A DNA stretch of 8,137 bases, taken from an uncultured Paraburkholderia sp. (GTDB lineage Bacteria > Pseudomonadota > Gammaproteobacteria > Burkholderiales > Burkholderiaceae). Location of the stretch: the NCBI GenBank assembly GCA_937917025.1, contig CALFSF010000460.1, forward strand, positions 1 to 8,137, in the 5' to 3' direction. Under the pieces are notes generated by a model. The model did no database searches. It was not told where the DNA came from and worked only from the letters and a program-made list of their open reading frames with translations. The stretch's first letter is position 1; each line of letters opens with the position of its first letter. Positions 5,619-8,137 of the stretch are shown here, piece by piece. Made by a program: the position numbers and the translations under genes.

Positions 5619-7303
5619 TCTGCGCGGCCATCACGGTGGTGGCGAGCCAGCTCGCGAATCACATCGACCTGACCAATCTCGTCATGCTGTATCTGCTGGG
5701 CGTGATTTTCACGGCGGCAAAGCTTGGGCGCGGGCCGGGCGTCGTGCTGTCGTTTCTGAGTGTCGCGGCGTTCGATTTCTTTTTCGTGCCGCCGCGCATG
5801 TCGCTGTCGGTGACGGATACGCAATATCTGCTGACGTTCCTCGGCATGCTGCTGACGTCGCTCGTGATCAGCCATCTGACGTCGAGCCTGCGCCGCGAGG
5901 CGAGCGTCGCGCGGCGCCGCGAGCAGCGCACCGGTGCGATGTACGAGATGGCGCGCGAGCTGGCCGCGGCGCTGGCGACCGAACAGATCGTCGGCATCGG
6001 CAGCCGGCACGTGAGCGACGTGTTTCGCGCGCGCGTCGCGATCCTTTTGCCCGGCAGCGCCGACAAGGTGAAGCAGAAGATCGAGGAAACCGATCCGGCC
6101 GTCACGCTCGATGGCGCCGCGCTCGACATCGACGTGGGGCAGTGGGTCTACGACCAGCAGAAGCCCGCGGGCCACGGCACCGACACGCTGCCGGCGGCCA
6201 TGGCGCTCTATCTGCCGTTGAAGGCGCCGATGCGCACGCGCGGCGTGCTGGCGGTCGTCACGCGCGACGATCGCGAACTCGACGTGCCGGAACAGCAGCG
6301 TATGCTCGACGCGTTCGCCGCGCAGATCGCGCTCGCGCTCGAACGCGTGCATTACGTCGACATCGCGCGCGACGCGCTCGTGAGCATGGAATCGGAGCGC
6401 CTGCGCAACGCGTTGCTGTCGGCGATTTCGCACGACCTGCGCACGCCGCTGACGGCGATCGTCGGCTTTTCGTCGATGCTGGCGCAAAAGCGCGAGGCGA
6501 ATGCGGAGCCGAAACCCGGCGACGATCTCGTCGAGGCGATTCACGAAGAAGCGCTGCGGATGACGGGGATCGTCACGAATCTGCTCGACATGGCGCGGCT
6601 TCAGGCGGGCGGCTTGCAGTTGAACCGCCAGTGGTCGCTGCTCGAGGAGACGGTGGGCGCCGCGTTGCGCGCGTGCCGTCGGGTGCTGGCGCGGCATCCG
6701 GTGCAGGTGAAGCTGCCGTTCGACCTGCCACTGCTTCAGCTCGACGCGGTGCTGATGGAGCGGCTCTTTTCGAACCTGTTCGAAAACGCCGCGAAATACG
6801 CGCCGCTGGATACGCCGCTTGCAATCGGCGCCGAACGCATCGAAGACGACGGCAAGCCGTTCGTGCGCGTGACCGTCGACGATGCCGGCCCGGGTTTGCC
6901 CGCCGGCATGGAGGCGCGCGTGTTCGAGAAATTCACGCGCGGCGAGAAGGAATCGGCGAAGCCGGGCATCGGCCTTGGGCTCGCGATCTGCCGCGCGATC
7001 GTCGACGCGCACGGCGGTACAATCGGCGCGGCCAGTCGCGTCGCGCCTGACGGACGGATCGAAGGCGCGCGCTTCTGGTTCACGTTGCCGGTGGAGACGC
7101 CGCCGCCCGAACCCGAGACGCCTGATTCACTGGATTCGTTCGATGTGCCCGACGTATCCGATGCCTCCGGTGCCTCCGGAAATGAAGCCGCACTGAAGGA
7201 AGGATCGTCGCCGCCGGAAACCGGATCACCGGCGTCACGCGCTACGATTCCGCCCGCCTCCCCAGCCGAACCCGCGCCGATTTCAAAGCCCGCCCATGAG
7301 TGA
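5615..7303 (+). CDS. kdpD: KdpD C-terminal fragment: membrane, GAF-like and histidine kinase domains
   Basis: This is the transmitter half of the KdpD sensor, which autophosphorylates and passes phosphate to KdpE. Counting from GTG 5615, four membrane helices fall at about residues 2-17, 20-37, 40-58 and 71-88 (the DUF4118 region), followed by a GAF-like region about 105-250. The kinase core has the H box SAISHDLRTP with H273, the N box FENAAKYA with N391, the DDAGPGLP G1 box with D423, EKFTRG, and GIGLGLAI. All are intact. From about residue 495 a Pro/Ser/Glu/Asp-rich tail of about 68 residues follows, probably disordered. GTG 5615 overlaps the TGA of the upstream piece (GTGA), but it cuts into membrane helix 1: the preceding codons YGGALV are in the same open frame. 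It is therefore more likely a broken-gene remnant than a native start. The end overlaps kdpE by eight bases. Confidence 0.85.
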   Translation: MICAAITVVASQLANHIDLTNLVMLYLLGVIFTAAKLGRGPGVVLSFLSVAAFDFFFVPPRMSLSVTDTQYLLTFLGMLLTSLVISHLTSSLRREASVARRREQRTGAMYEMARELAAALATEQIVGIGSRHVSDVFRARVAILLPGSADKVKQKIEETDPAVTLDGAALDIDVGQWVYDQQKPAGHGTDTLPAAMALYLPLKAPMRTRGVLAVVTRDDRELDVPEQQRMLDAFAAQIALALERVHYVDIARDALVSMESERLRNALLSAISHDLRTPLTAIVGFSSMLAQKREANAEPKPGDDLVEAIHEEALRMTGIVTNLLDMARLQAGGLQLNRQWSLLEETVGAALRACRRVLARHPVQVKLPFDLPLLQLDAVLMERLFSNLFENAAKYAPLDTPLAIGAERIEDDGKPFVRVTVDDAGPGLPAGMEARVFEKFTRGEKESAKPGIGLGLAICRAIVDAHGGTIGAASRVAPDGRIEGARFWFTLPVETPPPEPETPDSLDSFDVPDVSDASGASGNEAALKEGSSPPETGSPASRATIPPASPAEPAPISKPAHE

Positions 7304-7994
7304 CCCGAGCATCACCGTCGTCCTGATCGAAGACGAAAAGCAGATTCGCCGCTTCGTGCGGACGTCGCTGGAAGACGAGGGCATGGTGGTTCACGACGCC
7401 GAGACCGGCAAGCAGGGTCTCGTCGAAGCCGCCACGCGCAAACCCGACCTGGTGATCGTCGATCTGGGCCTGCCCGACACCGATGGCCTCGACGTGATCC
7501 GCGAACTGCGCGGCTGGAGCGAGCTGCCGGTCATCGTGCTTTCGGCGCGCACCCAGGAAAGCGAAAAGGTCGCGGCCCTCGACGCCGGCGCGGACGACTA
7601 CCTGACCAAGCCGTTCGGCGTGTCCGAACTGCTCGCGCGGATTCGCGCGCATCTGCGCCGGCGCAATCACGGCGGGGCGAACGAAGTGCCGCAGGTTCAT
7701 TTCGGCGCGATCACGGTCGACCTGGCGTTGCGCCAGGTGACCCGTGAAGGCGTGCCCGTCCATCTGACGCCGCTCGAGTACCGTCTGCTCGCCACGCTCG
7801 TGCGCCACGCCGGCCGCGTGCTGACGCACCGTCAGCTGCTGCGCGACGTGTGGGGGCCGTCGCACGTCGAAAGCCATCACTACCTGCGCATCTACATGGC
7901 GCATCTGCGGCAGAAACTGGAGCGCGATCCGGCCCAGCCGGAACATATCGTGACCGAAACGGGCGTCGGCTACCGGCTCGTCGGCGCTACGTGA
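7296..7994 (+). CDS. kdpE: KdpE, OmpR-type response regulator
   Basis: This is the DNA-binding response regulator that KdpD phosphorylates and that activates kdpFABC transcription. It has 232 residues, close to the usual ~225-232. The receiver domain spans about residues 7-115, with acidic pocket E12 and D13, phosphorylated D56 (VIVDLGLPD), S83 (VLSAR) and K105 (DDYLTKPF). The C-terminal OmpR/PhoB winged-helix domain spans about 130-230 (LTPLEYRLLATLVRHAGRV, then LRDVWGP, then a recognition-helix region with HYLRIYMAHLRQKLE and the final TETGVGYRLV hairpin). The start ATG 7296 overlaps the end of kdpD (ATGAGTGA) and has no clear Shine-Dalgarno, which suggests translational coupling to kdpD. 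All key residues are present. Family is certain; the name KdpE rests on sequence style plus position. Confidence 0.96.
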   Translation: MSDPSITVVLIEDEKQIRRFVRTSLEDEGMVVHDAETGKQGLVEAATRKPDLVIVDLGLPDTDGLDVIRELRGWSELPVIVLSARTQESEKVAALDAGADDYLTKPFGVSELLARIRAHLRRRNHGGANEVPQVHFGAITVDLALRQVTREGVPVHLTPLEYRLLATLVRHAGRVLTHRQLLRDVWGPSHVESHHYLRIYMAHLRQKLERDPAQPEHIVTETGVGYRLVGAT

Positions 7995-8039
7995 TCATAG
8001 GGTTCCGGATATCCCGGTCCGGCACGACCCGACCCATCT

Positions 8040-8048
8040 TGATATAAT
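8040..8048 (+). promoter_or_regulatory. Extended -10 promoter-like sequence after kdpE
   Basis: TGATATAAT at 8040-8048 matches the extended -10 consensus (TGN followed by TATAAT) perfectly and stands out in a GC-rich setting. No good -35 box lies 16-18 bases upstream (8020-8025 reads CGGCAC), which extended -10 promoters tolerate. Transcription would begin around 8054-8057 and run rightward into the putative insertion sequence and its first codons. It may be the promoter of the host gene that originally followed kdpE, now driving the element. No terminator with a T-run is seen between kdpE and this site. Confidence 0.55.
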
Positions 8049-8103
8049 TACGCCCGTGTAAGGACGACCTTGCACGTTCTGTAGGCGGATTCAACCGGTC
8101 GTC

Positions 8104-8131
8104 GCAACACCTTTGATCGAGGAGGTGTTGC
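8104..8131 (+). promoter_or_regulatory. Hairpin holding the ribosome binding site of the following gene
   Basis: GCAACACCT at 8104-8112 and AGGTGTTGC at 8123-8131 are perfect 9-base inverted repeats separated by ten bases. The Shine-Dalgarno GAGGAGGT (8119-8126) lies half in the loop and half in the 3' arm, and the ATG at 8132 follows the stem directly, five bases after the Shine-Dalgarno. In RNA this would partly hide a very strong ribosome site. Such structures are a known way for insertion sequences to limit transposase translation, as described for IS10 and IS50; here the role is inferred. Confidence 0.65.
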
Positions 8132-8137
8132 ATGGGA
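8132..8137 (+). CDS. Start of a gene, probably the IS30-family transposase (first two codons only)
   Basis: ATG at 8132 follows a near-perfect Shine-Dalgarno (GAGGAGGT, 8119-8126) by five bases, so a coding sequence very probably begins here and leaves the window after Met-Gly. The identity as a transposase is inferred only from the resemblance of the preceding bases to an IS30-type end. The two residues carry no family information. If the element call is wrong, this is simply the next host gene. Confidence 0.5.

Larger units (their letters stand above)
4371..7303 (+). pseudogene. kdpD: kdpD, sensor histidine kinase gene interrupted by a frameshift
   Basis: The two halves of one KdpD lie in successive frames. 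The frame starting at 4371 carries the KdpD and Usp domains and runs out of family-like sequence near residue 383. The -1 frame picks up directly from about 5522 with the linker and first membrane helix. Restoring one base near 5520-5523 would give a continuous protein of about 976 residues with the full normal domain order. The defect could be a real mutation, a sequencing or assembly error, or, less likely, a functional split. The two pieces are described separately below. Confidence 0.75.
8080..8137 (+). mobile_element. Probable left end of an IS30-family insertion sequence (runs off the window)
   Basis: The stretch from 8080 (TGTAGGCGGATTCAACCGG, continuing GTCGTCGCAACACC to 8111) resembles the terminal inverted repeats I remember for IS30-family elements, which typically begin TGTAG, then ATTCAAt-GGTC, then CGCAACA. 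A strong ribosome site and ATG-GGA (Met-Gly) follow closely, which fits IS30 transposases, which sit tight against the left end. Only 58 bases are visible, the partner repeat and the target duplication are outside the window, and the match is from memory. The exact boundary at 8080 is therefore provisional. Confidence 0.55.

Noticed and set aside
5360..7012. Long antisense open frame of 550 codons across kdpD, and another at 4023-5543
   Set aside because: Low-complexity Arg-rich translations opposite clear kinase sequence; no recognisable domain and no ribosome site.
5512..7050. 512-codon + strand frame overlapping the kdpD kinase half
   Set aside because: Composition (Arg/Ala/Gly) is that of an out-of-frame reading; the kinase boxes lie in the neighbouring frame.
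8001..8030. Possible intrinsic terminator after kdpE built on the GGATATCC palindrome
   Set aside because: The stem is only a few base pairs and there is no T-run after it.
8063..8103. Inverted repeat GACGACC / GGTCGTC spanning the putative element boundary
   Set aside because: Seven bases with a 27-base loop is weak and could be chance; it does not fit the proposed element end at 8080.

Overview
The window is high-GC DNA that looks like a beta-proteobacterial chromosome, most probably Burkholderia sensu lato. I judge this from the GC-rich codon use and the close fit of the encoded Kdp proteins to that group; no database search was possible. It holds almost all of one kdpABCDE locus (ATP-driven high-affinity potassium uptake plus its two-component regulator), all on the + strand, followed by what appears to be the first bases of an insertion sequence.

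Layout: 1-1348 is the 3' part of kdpA (channel subunit; the 5' end lies before the window). 1382-3586 is kdpB (P-type ATPase), 3626-4204 is kdpC, and 4205-4370 is a gap with a perfect 18-bp palindrome. 4371-7303 is kdpD, broken into two overlapping reading frames. 7296-7994 is kdpE. From 7995 to the right edge there is no host gene: it contains an extended -10 promoter-like sequence, and then a sequence that resembles the left end of an IS30-family element with a hairpin-embedded ribosome binding site and the first two codons of its probable transposase.

KdpA, KdpB and KdpC form the inner-membrane KdpFABC pump. KdpD senses potassium limitation or turgor and phosphorylates KdpE, which activates the kdp promoter (upstream of this window).

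Two features depart from a textbook kdp locus. First, KdpB carries four tandem 9-residue repeats (27 bp each, palindromic in DNA) inserted in its nucleotide-binding domain, between two residues that flank the ATP pocket. Second, kdpD has an apparent one-base deletion near 5520-5523 that separates the KdpD/Usp sensor half from the membrane and histidine-kinase half. Apart from these and the probable IS junction the region is ordinary. I do not see an undescribed multi-gene system here.
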